A stretch of 64,000 bases of DNA from Alnus glutinosa (GCF_958979055.1 NC_084899.1:24247501-24311500); one strand, 5' to 3'; shown: positions 47,338 through 59,920, numbered from the stretch's first letter. Program-made: numbers and translations. The notes: generated from the letters alone by a model not told the origin.

Positions 47338-48800
47338 CACTACAAATAACCTTGTTATTAGCCACTTGCAATTAGCCACGTGTATGGGGTCATACACATG
47401 GCTAATTGCATTTAGCCACAGCCAATTACACGTGGTAAAACTTGTTGTGTGTAAATGCACAATTAGCTGCGTGTCCCTTTATATATGTGGCTATTTAGCC
47501 ATGTATCATTTAGCAACTTGCAAAAAATACGTGGCTGACAGGAATTTGTTTTTTTTGAAATTCTAGCCGCGTGTATTGAAATACACGCGGCTAAAAATTT
47601 TGTCCTTTTTAAAAAAAAAATTGGCATACATCCGGCCAGGCCAGGCCGGTATCCTTTCTTCTCCAATCTGGCATACATCCGGCCAGGCCAGAAAAAATAG
47701 CAAGAAGCCAGAAAATTCATTACACCCAAACCCAGAAAACACAGCAAGAAGCCAGAAAAAATAGCAAGAAGCCGGCCATTCAACCCAGTCGCCCGAAACC
47801 CAAATCAATACAAGATGGGAAAAAAAACAACAGCATGACGCCGGGACCAAAACAACAACATCACGCCGGAAATAAAACCCAAAATGGGAAAAAAAAATCA
47901 ATACAAGAGAAACCCTAAATCATCAAACCAATTCGCCCGAAATTATCAAACCAAAACGCCCGAAACCCAAAATCAAATTCAATACACCCAAACAACAGCA
48001 AATCGCCGGAAATAAAACCAGAAAAAAAATACCAATCCCTGAGAATCGGTCGCCGGAAATCGATCTCCCTCTTCCATCTCCAGCTCCGACCGGTCTCCCT
48101 CTTCCATCTCCCTCTGTGTGAAGAAAAGAACAAAAAAAAAAAAAAGGAGATTTAGGAACGAAGAGCGTGGGAAAAAGGGAAAGAAGGAAAAGAAAAAATA
48201 CACGCGGAAATCATACCACAGACCGGATCTCCAGCTCTCTCGGTCTCCGTCTTCCATTTCCCTCTCTGGCTCTCTGTGACTGTGTGAAGAAATAAGGCTG
48301 GGGAAGAAAAGAAATAAGGGGAAGAAAGAAGGAAGAAGGGAAAGAAGGAAGAAGGCAGAAAAAAGAACAAAGAAAAAAGAAGAAGAAAGAACCGGCCATT
48401 ACCCTCGAAGGAAGAAAGAAAAAGAAAAAATAAATGATAAAGAAAAGTCAAATAAGGCGGGCGGTACGGTGCAGAAGGAAAAAATAAAAGGGGGGAATTT
48501 TGAATCATTTGGCAACGTCTATTTGATACAATTGGCCGCGTGTCAAAAATAAACGCGGTTAATTGGCCGCGTGTAAAAAATAAACGCTGCTAATTGACTG
48601 CGTGTGCAAAATACACGCGGCCAATTGGCCGCGTGTAAAAAATAAACGCTGCCAATTGGCCGCGTGTATTTTTTACACGCGGCCACTTGTTTTTCGCAAA
48701 TAATCTGTCACGTAGTCATTAAGACACGCGGCCATCTGGCCGCGTGTCTACAGTAACTATTACTGTAGACACGCGGCAATTTACAGTTTTTTTTGTAGTG
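47338..48800. mobile_element. Non-autonomous CACTA (En/Spm) element, 1463 bp, TSD ATC
   Basis: The ends CACTACAAATAAC (left) and TTTTTTTTGTAGTG (right) are the CACTA terminus in inverted orientation, flanked by ATC at 47335-47337 and 48801-48803. Both sides carry many subterminal repeats of the type (a)ttggccgcgtgt / acacgcggcc, in both orientations, densest at 48531-48780. These are expected binding sites for a CACTA transposase. The interior has a purine-rich block on the plus strand (about 48290-48430) and no transposase frame, so it depends on another element for movement. Confidence 0.93.
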
Positions 48801-48803
48801 ATC

Positions 48804-49487
48804 GGTCGCCCCCACCAAACCATCCCCCTAAGGGTAAAGAAGTGTTTGCGAACACTCTAATCACTGATCCGGTACAGAACAAACCGCACCAGATATGGTG
48901 GTCACGATCACCCTCGTGTGGTAGTTGGGTGTGCCATTGCCACGTCAGGGCATAAGGCTAGTATGTACAATTGTACATATGTCTATCATTACTCATAAAC
49001 TATATAATGATTACTGTGGGAACTATTTCTTTGACGGTTGTCAAATGGACAATCACTTGAGCCCGAATTCATTTGGATTTGCGTACATGCTAAACTTGGT
49101 GAGGACTTGATGAAGCTTTTCCTTTGCCAAGCAGTACTGTGGTAGATTATGGAGGTCGTAATAGGTATTAATTTTTGACATGCATGCACGCATGCACTTA
49201 AAGGCTTAATTGAGTGCTTGAAAGGGTTGGGAGTGATTGAGGGAAGTTAAAGAGAATAATTGAGAAATGAGGAAATACAAGAATGTGGGGAGAAGGAATG
49301 GGGTGATCGGTCATGTTGCGAAGATAGAGTTCCATAAATTAAGTTGGTTTACTCTAAGCCTAAGGACCAAGGATTCTCACCAAGCCTCGAAGGTTAATTT
49401 CACATGATATGGCCGGGTTATTGCCTTGTTTTAGCTTCATAATCCAAAAGTCAAAGCTATTTAAAGTTCTTTTCATAAACTAGTGCT

Positions 49488-49529
<42 letters not shown>

Positions 49530-50360
49530 CATGCATAAGTTTCATAAAGTAATTGTTAATTAAAGCCATATAATAATTTAATGTTAAAGACTAGAGGTTA
49601 ATGGCATTTTTTAATCGATCTCCTAACCAAGGGCTAAAGCCATGTAAAGGTTAATTTAAAAAACTTAAAAGGTTAATTATGGTATGGATTAGCTTCATAA
49701 CCCAATGTTAAAAGCCATGTAAAGGTTAATGAATATGTTTTAGTCTCATAACCAAGGGTTAAAGCCGTGTAAATGTTAATTTCAAAATAGAATTGATAAA
49801 AATCATTCTCCAACGTTAATTTTCACTTCTCTCCATACAATAAATAAGTGATGGAAATCCATCGTTAAATTTATGAAACTTAAAAATAATGATAAAAGTG
49901 ACGTTAATATTAAGACTACAAAAATTGCAAATTCTTGTAGGCAACACGTACACTTCTTCTTTAAGCATTCTCACCGACATGTTCCACTGTTTGATATATG
50001 ACTCGACAGTACTACAAAGCATCCGGCCCCTCCCCTTTAGTTGCTGTTTTTTCTATCCTGTCGTATTACTTTTAGACAACCTTCAAAAAAAAAAAAAAAA
50101 ATAAAGAAAGAAAGCGGCAAAATATTTGTGGATGAGAAGTAACGAGAGGTTCAAAAGCAATTTCAGCCACTAATTAATACTGTGGAAGAATCGAAACCTC
50201 GTTCTGCTTTGAGGAAGCTTCCTGGCAAAGGCAAATTCCAACCGTGAGATATGACTCGATTATTATGAACCCTACAATATATAAATATATGTATATATAG
50301 TTCTACGGTCTAACGTAGAACACGTAGGCTGCTGCGAGCTAGCCTCCAAATTTGAAACAA
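48804..50360. other. Intergenic stretch between the CACTA element and the ERF relic
   Basis: No gene is recognised. About 49350-49770 contains several repeats of 'ggttaat…cataaccaagggttaaagccatgtaaa' type, an irregular direct repeat. An (AT)n tract is at 49492-49528. Confidence 0.45.
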
Positions 50361-50362
50361 AT

Positions 50363-50611
50363 ATGGAGGGAATGAAGAGAAGGGAAGAGAAGCTCTTTAT
50401 AGGGGGATTCGTCGGCGGCCATGGGGGAAGTTTGCGGCGGAGATACGTGACCCTGCAGGAAATGGGGGTCGTACGTCGCCGATGGCTAGCTAGGAACGTT
50501 TGATACATTAAAACTCGAGCTCTTCGTCGACATCTATGCATGGCTTCCTCCTCTTCCACCTCCTCCTCTTCAGGTGCTCCTGGCAGGAGTAGTTGTACGT
50601 TCATTACATGA
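50363..50611 (+). pseudogene. ERF transcription factor pseudogene
   Basis: An ATG at 50363 opens [12 protein letters not shown] 2 nt insertion then shifts the frame, and the AP2 core follows in the next frame ([18 protein letters not shown], about 50397-50450), continuing PAGNGGR. A 4 nt 'ctag' duplication at about 50486 breaks the WLGTFDT segment. Beyond it the AALAYDRA part is recognisable only in pieces, ending in a Ser-rich tail and stop at 50609-50611. At least two frameshifts inside the DNA-binding domain rule out a working factor. It lies between the two intact ERF genes but on the opposite strand. It is probably a dead member of the same local ERF cluster. Confidence 0.75.
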
Positions 50612-50802
50612 CTAATCAATTTCAGTTGGAAAATGAATCAAAATAACGTTTCTTTTTTAATTTTTTTTTTTTCAAATGTATGTGAAAGAAAATGATTCCA
50701 CTTTGAATGAAAGCTCAGGGAACTTGACTGGAGCCAATTAGGGTTGATTAATTAGGCCTAATCCTATATTAATTATCTTGTGAGATAAAAATATAAGGAA
50801 AA

Positions 50803-51150
50803 AAATATATATTAGCCCCCCAAACTACCACCCTTTCTCTGGATGGCCTCCCAAACTACTAATGCTTAGATTTTGACCCCCCAAACTACCACTTTTTATT
50901 TTTTGGCCCCAACCGTCCATTTATACCGTCAATTCTAAACAGAATTCAGAAAATACTCCTCCTACACTTTAAAATTCTCACGGTTAATGGAGGGATATTT
51001 TCAGGTTTTTGGCCAATTTTTGTTAGAATTAATGGTATAAATAGACGGATGGGGCCAAAAAATCAGAAAGTAGTAGTTTGAAGGGTCGGTGCAAGTGTTG
51101 ATAATTCAGAGTGCCATTCGAAAAAAAAGTGGTAGTTTGGAGGCTAATAT
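50803..51150. mobile_element. Foldback MITE, about 350 bp
   Basis: Inverted ends attagccccccaaactacc and ggtagtttggaggctaat. The inner arms also pair: ggccccaaccgtccatttat on the left with atagacggatggggcc on the right. It is probably Mutator-like; the target duplication lies in AT-rich sequence and is not resolved. Non-coding. Confidence 0.7.
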
Positions 51151-52740
51151 ATATTTTTTTCAAAATATAATATTAAAAGATAGTAAAGGTGTCAAGCCTA
51201 AGACCCTAGGTATCAATCAGGCAGAGGTGATATATGGTGGACAATTAATGATAATTAATACAGCCGAGAATCAGGTGGCTGTTAGATCAAATTACTCTGA
51301 ATGGGCACCCAAATTTGATGCCAACAAGAACAAAGTCAACCGGACAAATAGACTCTTTCTTTCTTTTAATTTTATATATATACTTTCTCTGCTAGCTGGT
51401 TATGTTTAAACAGCGGCAATTATATATAATTTATGTTAAAAGTATTTTTTTTACTTTTAAGTTAAAAGGCATGCGTAAGATATTTATTTTACAACTATTA
51501 CACGATGTTGATATATCAATTCAAACTAATTATTGTTAAAAATAATAATAAAAAAGAAAAGTAATGCTATATATATCACACCTCTATTCTACTATGTTAA
51601 TTGGAATAAGATCTTCTTCATTTTAAATGAAATAGAGGATATTTCATAGTCAGAATTTATAGTTGGTGCATCTAACCGTATACATGAATGAAGTTAATGT
51701 TGGTACATTTTTAGCATAGTGTGATAATGATGTGGTATATAGGATGTACAACCGGTTGCTAGTTAAAAACCGGTAGCCGCTTTTCTTAAATTGTTGATTT
51801 TTTTGTTCTTTTAAAATCCATACAGAATCTAGAGTACATTACATGAGTGATTAAAGTTGTGCCTAAAGTGATAGTATTATACTTGGTATTGGTAGCTTTC
51901 AGTCGATTTTAGGCTCCTCCATTAAGAAAATGTGATTGGTTTCCTGTCTTGAAGGAGTTGAATTAAGAAAAGATAATGATGTTTTGGTTGTTAACATACC
52001 AACAACTCACTAAAATAATCAAGGCATTTTTTATTTTGACGTCGTCCAATGAAAAGAACTTGATTGTTGAGCTTTTTTAAGATATATGATCAAAATCTAA
52101 ACCAAAACAAGGAATTCTCGGCCGAAGGTTTTAAAGAAACCTAAGGAGAGAAAGTGAGGAGCAGTGTGAAGAAAATAAACCTAAGATTTTAATTTATTTT
52201 TATAAAACTGGTTATCCGGTTATTAACAACTTTTCTAAATACCTATAACTGGTAACTGCAATCGGCTTAAGTGATTGTCCGATTATCCGGTTGCGGTTAT
52301 TTTCGATTATGCAGTTGTACAGTTATCTGGTTAGTGATTGTTGTCGGTTATTAGCGGCTAATAACCGACCGCTTATACACCCTTAGTATATATCATTACT
52401 CAAAAAAATAAAAATTTAATAATTGGTTGAGACTGTCATGTTAGTATTGTAATATAATTATCTGTGAAAAAAAAAAGAAAGTAAAACTTAATTTTAACAT
52501 TATAAAATAATAATGTAGTTCACAAACAGCTCCAATGACATCACAACGTTAAGAAAACAAGTCTCACATTTATATCACAGTAGAATACTGTAAAAAGAAA
52601 ACAGAAAAATCCAGAAGAAAAGTAATTAACAAAGCATAAACTTGAGCAGCAGCATTTCCAGCCACAAGTTATATTCGCACAATCCTCCAACCAAGTCAAA
52701 GGCTCCACGTATATATAAAGACAAAACCCTAAAGGAAAGA
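51150..52740. other. Intergenic stretch, no recognised gene
   Basis: AT-rich. About 52200-52390 is rich in 'ccggttat/aaccgg' phrases of simple-repeat character. Nothing else is supported. Confidence 0.4.
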
Positions 52741-52741
52741 A

Positions 52742-53150
52742 GAAAACCAGACTGCGACAAGAAAGGTAACTAATACAATCCACTTGGTGATGAAAGGTGA
52801 GGATTGGAAGAATTCATAGGGGCCCCACAACCCTCCTTTACTAGCCATGTTTGGATTGGATGAAGATTCGAACCCCCACTTTACTAACCAAGTTTGTATT
52901 GGATGAAGATTTTTAAGGTCCGAAGAGGGAAGAGACAGACAAAAATAAAAATAAAAAACAAAGGACGAAAACCAGACAAATGACAAGAAAGGGAGCTAAT
53001 CTCATCCACAAGTTTATGAGAGGCTAGGATTGGAAGAATTCAGAGGGCCCACAAAAACCCCCACCCCCCACCCTAGTCCCTACCCCGCTTTACTAACCAA
53101 GTTTGGATTGGATCAAGATTTGAAGCACTTTACTAACCAAGTTTAGAATA
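52742..53150. repeat. Tandem duplication downstream of the small ERF gene, about 225 bp period
   Basis: Copies start at 52742 and 52967 with gaaaaccagac, and share ggattggaagaattca and ggcccacaa blocks. A shorter phrase (ctttactaaccaagtttg followed by gattggatgaagat) recurs about four to five times within 52840-53150. The array lies in the 3' flank of the ERF at 53272. Confidence 0.7.
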
Positions 53151-53271
53151 TTATATTTTTTTTAATATTTTTCTTCCCCCATCTTCTCGATCTTGATCTT
53201 GAGCTCAAACCAAGTTTATTTGGATTGGACGAACATCTGAACAACGTCTAGCTACAGCAAGCTAGACTCGA

Positions 53272-53715
53272 TCAGTTCTTCTTCGTTTTGTTTTCAAAAT
53301 CAAGAAGTTCCTCCAACAGCTTGTCGTCCAAATACTCAAACTCAAAAACTTCTTTCCCAAGCTGATCACTCCTACTTCTATCAACGTGCGATGACGACGA
53401 CGACGACGACGACGTCGACGTCGACGAAGACGAGGTGGGAGGAGGAGGAAATTCAACATTCGGGGGTGACCGATGTTCATCTGGGAAGTTAAGAATGGCC
53501 ATGTTACCCCTCATTGCAAAGGCAGCTCGATCATAAGCCCGAGCAGCATCTTCCGCCTTGTTAAAAGTACCCAGCCACAGGCGGGCGCCGTGCCTAGTTG
53601 AGTCGCGAATCTCCGCCGCATATTTCCCCCACGGCCGCCGTCTGACCCCCCTGTACCGGACATCTTTTGCTCCATCGTCTTTGGCCGCCTGTCCCTTCGG
53701 AGGCTCTTCTTCCAT
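53272..53715 (-). CDS. Small group IX ERF transcription factor, ERF95/ERF98-like
   Basis: Single-AP2 nuclear activator of 147 residues, resembling the short Arabidopsis ERF95 to ERF98 proteins that act in stress and ethylene responses. The AP2 domain is at 21-78 ([19 protein letters not shown] … RLWLGTF … [10 protein letters not shown] … LNFP). A Ser/Thr run at about 95-109 is encoded by a TCG/GTC-type trinucleotide tract. The C-terminal [17 protein letters not shown] at 124-140 is an EDLL-type activation motif. The ATG at 53715 gives the usual short N-terminus MEEEPPKGQ; the ORF could extend upstream to 53871, but those 52 residues are not ERF-like. A TATA-like TATATAAA is close upstream (about 53747-53754). 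Intronless. Confidence 0.92.
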   Translation of the reverse strand: MEEEPPKGQAAKDDGAKDVRYRGVRRRPWGKYAAEIRDSTRHGARLWLGTFNKAEDAARAYDRAAFAMRGNMAILNFPDEHRSPPNVEFPPPPTSSSSTSTSSSSSSSSHVDRSRSDQLGKEVFEFEYLDDKLLEELLDFENKTKKN

Positions 53716-56540
53716 GCTTTTACTATGGTCAATGTTCACACTAGCATTTATATACGAACTTGGAAAAATGCACCCAATTGGGAAAAAAAAAATGTGCAAA
53801 TGGGTTAGAAATTTGGAACCTGCGAAGACAACCCCTTTGATGGAGATTTGAGAGTTTTGGTGCAAGTTCAACTTTGGTGATCGAGGAGAGGATGGCTTAA
53901 GCTAAAGAGTAGAGGGCCACTTGTTTTGTGCATATTTTGTTGTTTCGATTCCTTATGATATTTTTCAGTCTACATTTATTCTTATAGGAACAGCTTTAAA
54001 GCCAAGCTCAGCAGCTTTCACATCACGTTAACTTACTTCATTGCTGGAAAGAAAATCGAAAAATAAATATCTAGCAATAGGTGAGGTCATGCTACCACGT
54101 GGCATCAATGATAATTACGTTAGTTACCTTCAATACCACTCTCACGAGTCACCACCTTTCTTTCTTTCTTTTTTCCTTTCTTTTCCAATCTAAGAAACAA
54201 AATTACTTTTTTTTTTTTTTTTTTCTTTTATATATAAAAATACGCTCCAAATAACCTTATATATATATATTTTCTATATCATTAAAATATTCTTTCAATC
54301 ACTTTTAGTTCTATTGGTTTTCCTCGGTTTAGGGAACACGAAAATAGTGAGTTTGTTGTTATATTTAAATAAAAGAATGAAATTTAAGGAATCTGTTGCT
54401 AATACTCTAAGAGCATTCTCATTGATTGGCACTATAGTAAAAATGGGCATTAAAGTAGTCATATACTTGCTCAACAAATGCATAAATCAAATAATAACAA
54501 TAATAAAAATCAATATGATTATCTCTTCTATTTAAGAATCGTGAAAGTGGATAAAAAATTGAGAATATTTTAAATAGAATAGTAAAAGTTGATAGCAAAA
54601 ATAGAGAATGAGACGTAGATGCTTTAAAAAAATAGGTAGACAAAATAAGAAAAAAGGTGATTCTTTAGCTAACATATGCTTACCCATGAAAAAAAATTTA
54701 TGATGTTAGGTTTAGAGCATGTTTGGAATTGTGTTGAAAAATAGAATTTTGGCCATTTCTAAAGTAAAAAAGCCAAAGAAATACTTTTGTTTTTTTTTAC
54801 AAAATAAACCAACTTTTTTTGTCTAACACGGCTTTTTAAGTACAAAAAGTGCTTTCTAACGCAATACCAAACAAATTTTTACAGTCTGTTTGACATTGCA
54901 ATTTTAAAAAGTGCGATTTGAAACCAAATCGCATGAAACGGATTGTTAGGGATTTTTTTAAAAAAAAATTATAATTTGAAAATGTAGAAAAATTCACGCC
55001 TTCAAATCACAGGCAATAAGGTGCATGAATTTTAAAAACGTAAGATTTTAAACACTAAACTTTAATTTTTAAAAATTACATTTTTAAATTACACATTTTA
55101 AAAATTTTTATTTTTAAATCGCAAATACAAACAAAACGTTGGAGGTGAATGCTCTAATTTAGCTAAAATTTGTGATATTGGATTGAGATTTCAAGGGGTC
55201 CAATGTTATTTAGGCACGTGTTAGAATTACGCAAGGGCTAGCTAGATGGTTAGGCTTGTTGTTAGGTTATAACGTACGCCTCTCTATATATATATATATA
55301 CATATCAGCAAGATTATGTTGGCAAATGGCCTGTCACTCAACGACGACGAACATTAATGGACAATCCTGTAAACACCGGTGAAAACCACTACACGTCTGC
55401 ACATGCGAAAACAACATAGTCATAGTCATTTCATGTCGTACTTGTCATGAGACAACCACTAATTTTTGACTGGATAGAGTTTTTCTCAGCCACTAATTTA
55501 CTCAAACCCTATATAAAAATTGCTATATTTTTCTTGACCATATAAAAATCCACATACTTTTTATTATTATTTTAAAAAAATAAAATAAAATAATTTTTTT
55601 AATATATTTTTTCCTAACTCTGTTAATACTAATAAAATATGTTCTTTTTTTTTTTTTTTTTTTTAAAGAAAAAGAAAGAACCCATTTTAAACCATATATA
55701 AGCATGAGGAGTCGATGCATAACACAATGATGGAAAAAATTCTTATGGAATTGAGGATTTGACTTTGTGGGTTCTAGGAATGATCATGAAAGGTTGTGGC
55801 GTTGTGCAATGCAATGTCAGTGGCAGAAATGTTTGGAAGAGATACCAATAAATGGAGGTGGATAGACTGTCGCGGTGCAATCTATAGTTTTGTCATTATA
55901 ACTGAAAACAAAAGGCCTTTTTATCATAATCAGCAGTATACTCCATGTAAACATTGCTTGATTGAATAATGTGCGTTAAATATATAACATGCGCAGCAGC
56001 ATATACATTATGGTGACCATTACCGATGTTATGGATTAATTAGTTTTTTTTTTTTTTGGTTTTTCTTTTGGGAGGGGTTAAATCAAGGTCCAAATCTGTA
56101 GGTTATCGACTAGATGCTAATTCAATCTCTTCATAATATTCTATCATAGTTTTTGATTAATAATGGTGTTCCTGTGCTGCAAGCGTGCAGTTTTATAAAA
56201 ACAAAGTAATGGTCCTCTTTGTTCCACGTATAGGTGGAAATGATGGAAGAAAAAAAAAAAAAAAAAAATTTGCTATTCTTCACGTTTATTTATCAAATTC
56301 AATTCAAATCGATAGATATGACGTGTTTTAAGTGACTCTCTATATTAACCACTTAAATAATAATAATAATTAAAAAAAAATTATTTAAAATACGCCACGT
56401 CACCGATATGAAATGAATGTAAATAATAAATTACTCGGGAGAGGGGAAAGTGTGCTTCTTTCCTAAACTCTCACAGTAAATCACTTGCGAAGTGTGAATG
56501 AGGGGTCATGAAAATAGTCGTCTAGAAATAGTTAAGCAAA
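53716..56540. other. Intergenic region upstream of the small ERF gene
   Basis: No gene recognised. Contains poly-T runs, a MITE-like copy at about 54885-55140 related to 44592-44857, and a repeat starting 'gagcattctcattgattggc' at 54411. That repeat resembles the sequence near 43196 (agagcattctcttcaggc). An (AT)-rich microsatellite is near 55284-55300. Confidence 0.4.
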
Positions 56541-56745
56541 AGGATGGTAGTTAACCCGTTGGCTCAGTTAGTGAAAGCCCGAGACTTTGAGTGCATGCAA
56601 TTTGCCTTTTGGGCAAAGCTCGCAACTCAATTAAACGGCCCATATCCTAAAAGGGGTGCGAGGCATGGGTTCCGAGTTTATCCTATAGGAGTTACTACAC
56701 AAAATAGCCCTACCTTGAAGGGGTTTCCTGTCATTAAAAAACAAA
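56541..56745 (+). mobile_element. Candidate tRNA-derived SINE
   Basis: Near the 5' end is a box-A-like TGGCTCAGTTAGTG. A box-B-like gggttccgagtttatcc follows about 100 bp downstream, further apart than in a tRNA. The sequence ends in attaaaaaacaaag, then a (GA)n run. The layout fits a short retroposon transcribed by RNA polymerase III. Target duplications are not clear, so the ends are approximate. Confidence 0.45.
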
Positions 56746-58864
56746 GAGAGAGAGAGAGAGAGATGATAATCGCCAAGAAATCAGCTAGAGTAATTTCTTA
56801 TACCTGCTTCATGTCATCCATCAAGGTCATGAAGCTTCCAATCTGCACACATGCAACTACGCATCAGACGAAATCACGTAAAATTTTAGCAATATAAAGA
56901 CAATAGAAGTGCATTTAATTTTTTCTGCCTATAAATAATTAAATTCTAATCTACAAAAATCGTTATTTAACTATAAGTTAATCAGAACACTTCAGTAGAA
57001 ATAATATTCGAATAAATACACTAGACCAAATTGAAAATGTGCTGCTCAGTTTTGCATCGTTGATCTTCATTTAATTTTGTATTAGGGTAGACACAACATT
57101 GAGCAAAAGTAAATTTATTTTAGGAACCCAACAATGGTAATGTGGAATCAAGAACATTTCAATCAACCCCAAAACATATAAAACTGAAAACCTAATTAAA
57201 AAGAGACATTAATTAATTTCTATTGCTACCACTCAATAAAATAAAATAAAGCTAACAAGGAAAATGTTGCCCAAGAGTACTGTATCAGTGCATAGTTGAC
57301 ATTAATTAACATCATCAATCACAATTCTAAGCATAAACTATCTCTTCTCACCCATGACTCCATGAGCCCAGTCATCATGCTAGCTAGCTAGGCATCATAC
57401 ATCCAAGGGTATGTGGATATTACATACCTGATGTATATGGGTTTTCCATGCATTTTCAAAACGTGCTCTTTCTTTTCTCCTCTCATAGAATTAGTGTCCT
57501 GACTCCTGAGCATATTGGTAATATCTTCCCACTTCTTGGGTGCCTAGGAGCTTTACGCAGCAATAAAATCATACACGTATCCTAACAATAAAGACATACT
57601 AAATTACAATATATATGAATGTCAAATGAGAAATTCTACAAAATAATGTCTTGCCAAGGTGGGCCACTACAGAAAGTACCTTTAGCATCAAAATTTCCAC
57701 TCTTACATTAATTAAACTAGTATCTATTTATATGTATGTACATAATAATCTCAACAAATGGCATAGGTCACCATCCAAGGACTGCAGCTACATGCAATTT
57801 GTCAACAAAGAAGACACAAAGGGGTGTTTGTTGTTACCAAACCCCATTCCCCTCATTTATTTCCACTTTTCTCAAAAAAAAAAAAAAAAAATCAACATTG
57901 AAAGAATATTTAAATAATATTGGAAAATGATAAGGAAAGTTATTGTAGATCGTATTTGAATTAAGAAACAAAAAGTAGTTTAGTCCTCTAAAATTTAGAA
58001 AAAAATCTAAGAAAAACTGTTGTTAATGCTCTAAATATGCCCCCTTCGTTCACTGTCGAATTGGCAACCTGAAACATTAAATGAATCAGAACCTAAATCC
58101 AGTATTTTCTTGGCTTTCCTACAATAAGAGTGCACAAGTTGGGATCAGAGGCTATACGATAAGTTCCAATGGTAGAAAAAGCCTTAAAAATAAGAAAGAA
58201 ATGTCTGTTGTTTGCAAATAAGGTAATTATTAGCTCAGGAGGTAAAATCTGTCCACAGAACAGTTTTGAAACTCAATTATTTAACTGTTTTATAGCTTTT
58301 CATTTAAGACATCGCTGTACCAAACTTCAAGGACCAGAGATATTTGTATAGACGAGCTAAAATTATGCATAGGATCTCCCTTAACAAATGTTGACGATGA
58401 TGATTCAGAAAAAGTCCATATCGATTAGATTATAAACTATGGATTATACCGTTATAGCTAGCCTAGATGCCTGAATGCACGATAAACTTTGTCATTTTTC
58501 TGAGTGTTTCCAGATCCAGATCACATCATTTCCTACAAAGATACTGCAGTATAGGAAACACAAAATCAAAATCAGAGGGATGACAGTGAAGAAATGCACA
58601 GAAGAAAGAAGTTAGTATGTCAAGTATTCACAGTTCAATCAGGTGAGCCAACCAAGGCAATATGAAAGCTTAAGATATGGAAGCATACAAAGCACAAGGC
58701 TTTCTCAGGCCAGATAAAGCCACAAGCCACGCCCCATAAGCCCTAATCTTTTATAGCACACTCTCACATCAGTCGGGGGAGGGGGGAAGCACGGCATCCT
58801 ATGGTGTTAAAAGGCAATATGCTTATATTTTTTTTACACTGTTAAGAAAACATCAGGAAACTGG

Positions 58865-58901
<37 letters not shown>

Positions 58902-59055
58902 TGTCCCAGACCATGGATTCTGATTCTGTTACAAAGTTTGATTCAAAAACATAAAGAGATTTATTTATTTTTTGATAAGTTTGATTCAAAAACATAAAGA
59001 GATAAAATGGTACAATCGCTTTATAGCCCCAAAAGTTGGGAATCCACCCATTGCA
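56746..59055. other. Intergenic stretch, no recognised gene
   Basis: A (GA)n run at about 56744-56762, poly-A at about 57873-57890 and 58866-58899, and a 25 bp direct repeat (gtttgattcaaaaacataaa…) at 58936-58960 and 58979-59003. No coding sequence is supported. Confidence 0.4.
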
Positions 59056-59059
59056 AGAT

Positions 59060-59920
59060 TTACAACTGTTTCCTTTTCTTCTCCAAATAAAAGTGATTCC
59101 GCTGGAAGTTCAGGATTGCCCAAAGGAAATGCCGAAAACCAATCTCCGGCCAAAGCACAGAAGGAGAGTACAAGGAACAGTATGCACTCTGCCAGAGAAG
59201 AAAATTGCTCAAGCGGGTCACACCAGAAGTACGGATTAAGATATCAGAATCAGGTGCAACTGCCATATACATATGTTTTTCAACATCTATTTAACTTAAT
59301 AAGGTTCTCCATTCCATCCAAGTTGAATTAAGCCATATCCAGATCCGCTTGTATTCAATATACTGATCTCCTCCCACTTTTCTTCACATGATTTTTGGAC
59401 AGCATGCACAATCTCATTGGTGGAAGTGTAAGCAACACATATTGACAACACTGCTTTGGAGTTTTTGGCAGTGGCCATCATAGCCCTCTCTGCTGCCAAC
59501 CTGACCGGTTCACTTAACAGTTCTAGGTTCCCTAAAAAGTGCACCCTAACTCCATAGCGGTTTACTATGCTCTCTTCCTTGATTAACCCTTCAATTTTTT
59601 CCTGCATCAGATCCATCAAAGATTGAACTTCTTCGGGATGTCGTTTGAAATTATCTATGCTGAAGGCATAAATTGTTACATATCGCACACCCAACTCGTA
59701 GCAGTACTTGAACATGGACATAAGAGCTAAAAATCCAACCCTATGTCAGATCCCTTCCATCAAATTCCGCTTCTTACCATATCTACGATTTCCATCCATG
59801 ATGAAGGCAATAGGATTTAGGAATGGGACCAACAGATAGAACACAAAAAATACATCTGAGCAGGAAAGTAACCAAGTTCCCCCAGATCTGGTTTATTCTA
59901 CTCCCACCACCTTTCTCCAT
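59060..59920 (-). pseudogene. cis-prenyltransferase (dehydrodolichyl diphosphate synthase-like) pseudogene
   Basis: The intact family makes long-chain cis-polyprenyl diphosphates on the ER for dolichol. Homology runs the full length in one block: MEKGGGS… and FLLRCIFCVLSVGPIP (from ATG 59920), then AFIMDGNRRYGKKRNL, YVTIYAFSIDNFKR, ICVAYTSTNEIVHAV, DVEKHMYMAVAP, ILIRTSG and RLSNFLLWQSAY, ending FQRNHFYLEKKRKQL. The frame is broken by a 1 nt insertion near 59825, a TGA at 59746-59748 and a second shift near 59285. The RTSGE motif reads RTSGV, losing a Glu needed for catalysis in this family. Promoter, leader exon and 5' UTR intron are still recognisable, so this is a decayed gene copy and not a retrocopy. 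Confidence 0.88.

Noticed and set aside
47463..48508. Overlapping minus-strand frames within 47.4-48.5 kb as genes
   Set aside because: They lie inside the CACTA element, are made of Phe/Ser-rich low-complexity sequence from a polypyrimidine tract, and overlap one another in several frames.
50272..50619. 115-codon minus-strand frame at the ERF relic
   Set aside because: The recognisable AP2 core is on the opposite strand; this frame is its shadow.
59060..59272. Intact small exon of a working prenyltransferase joined by an intron near 59290
   Set aside because: Homology is continuous across the break with no room for GT…AG, so a frameshift is the better reading; the in-frame TGA and upstream shift also argue against function.
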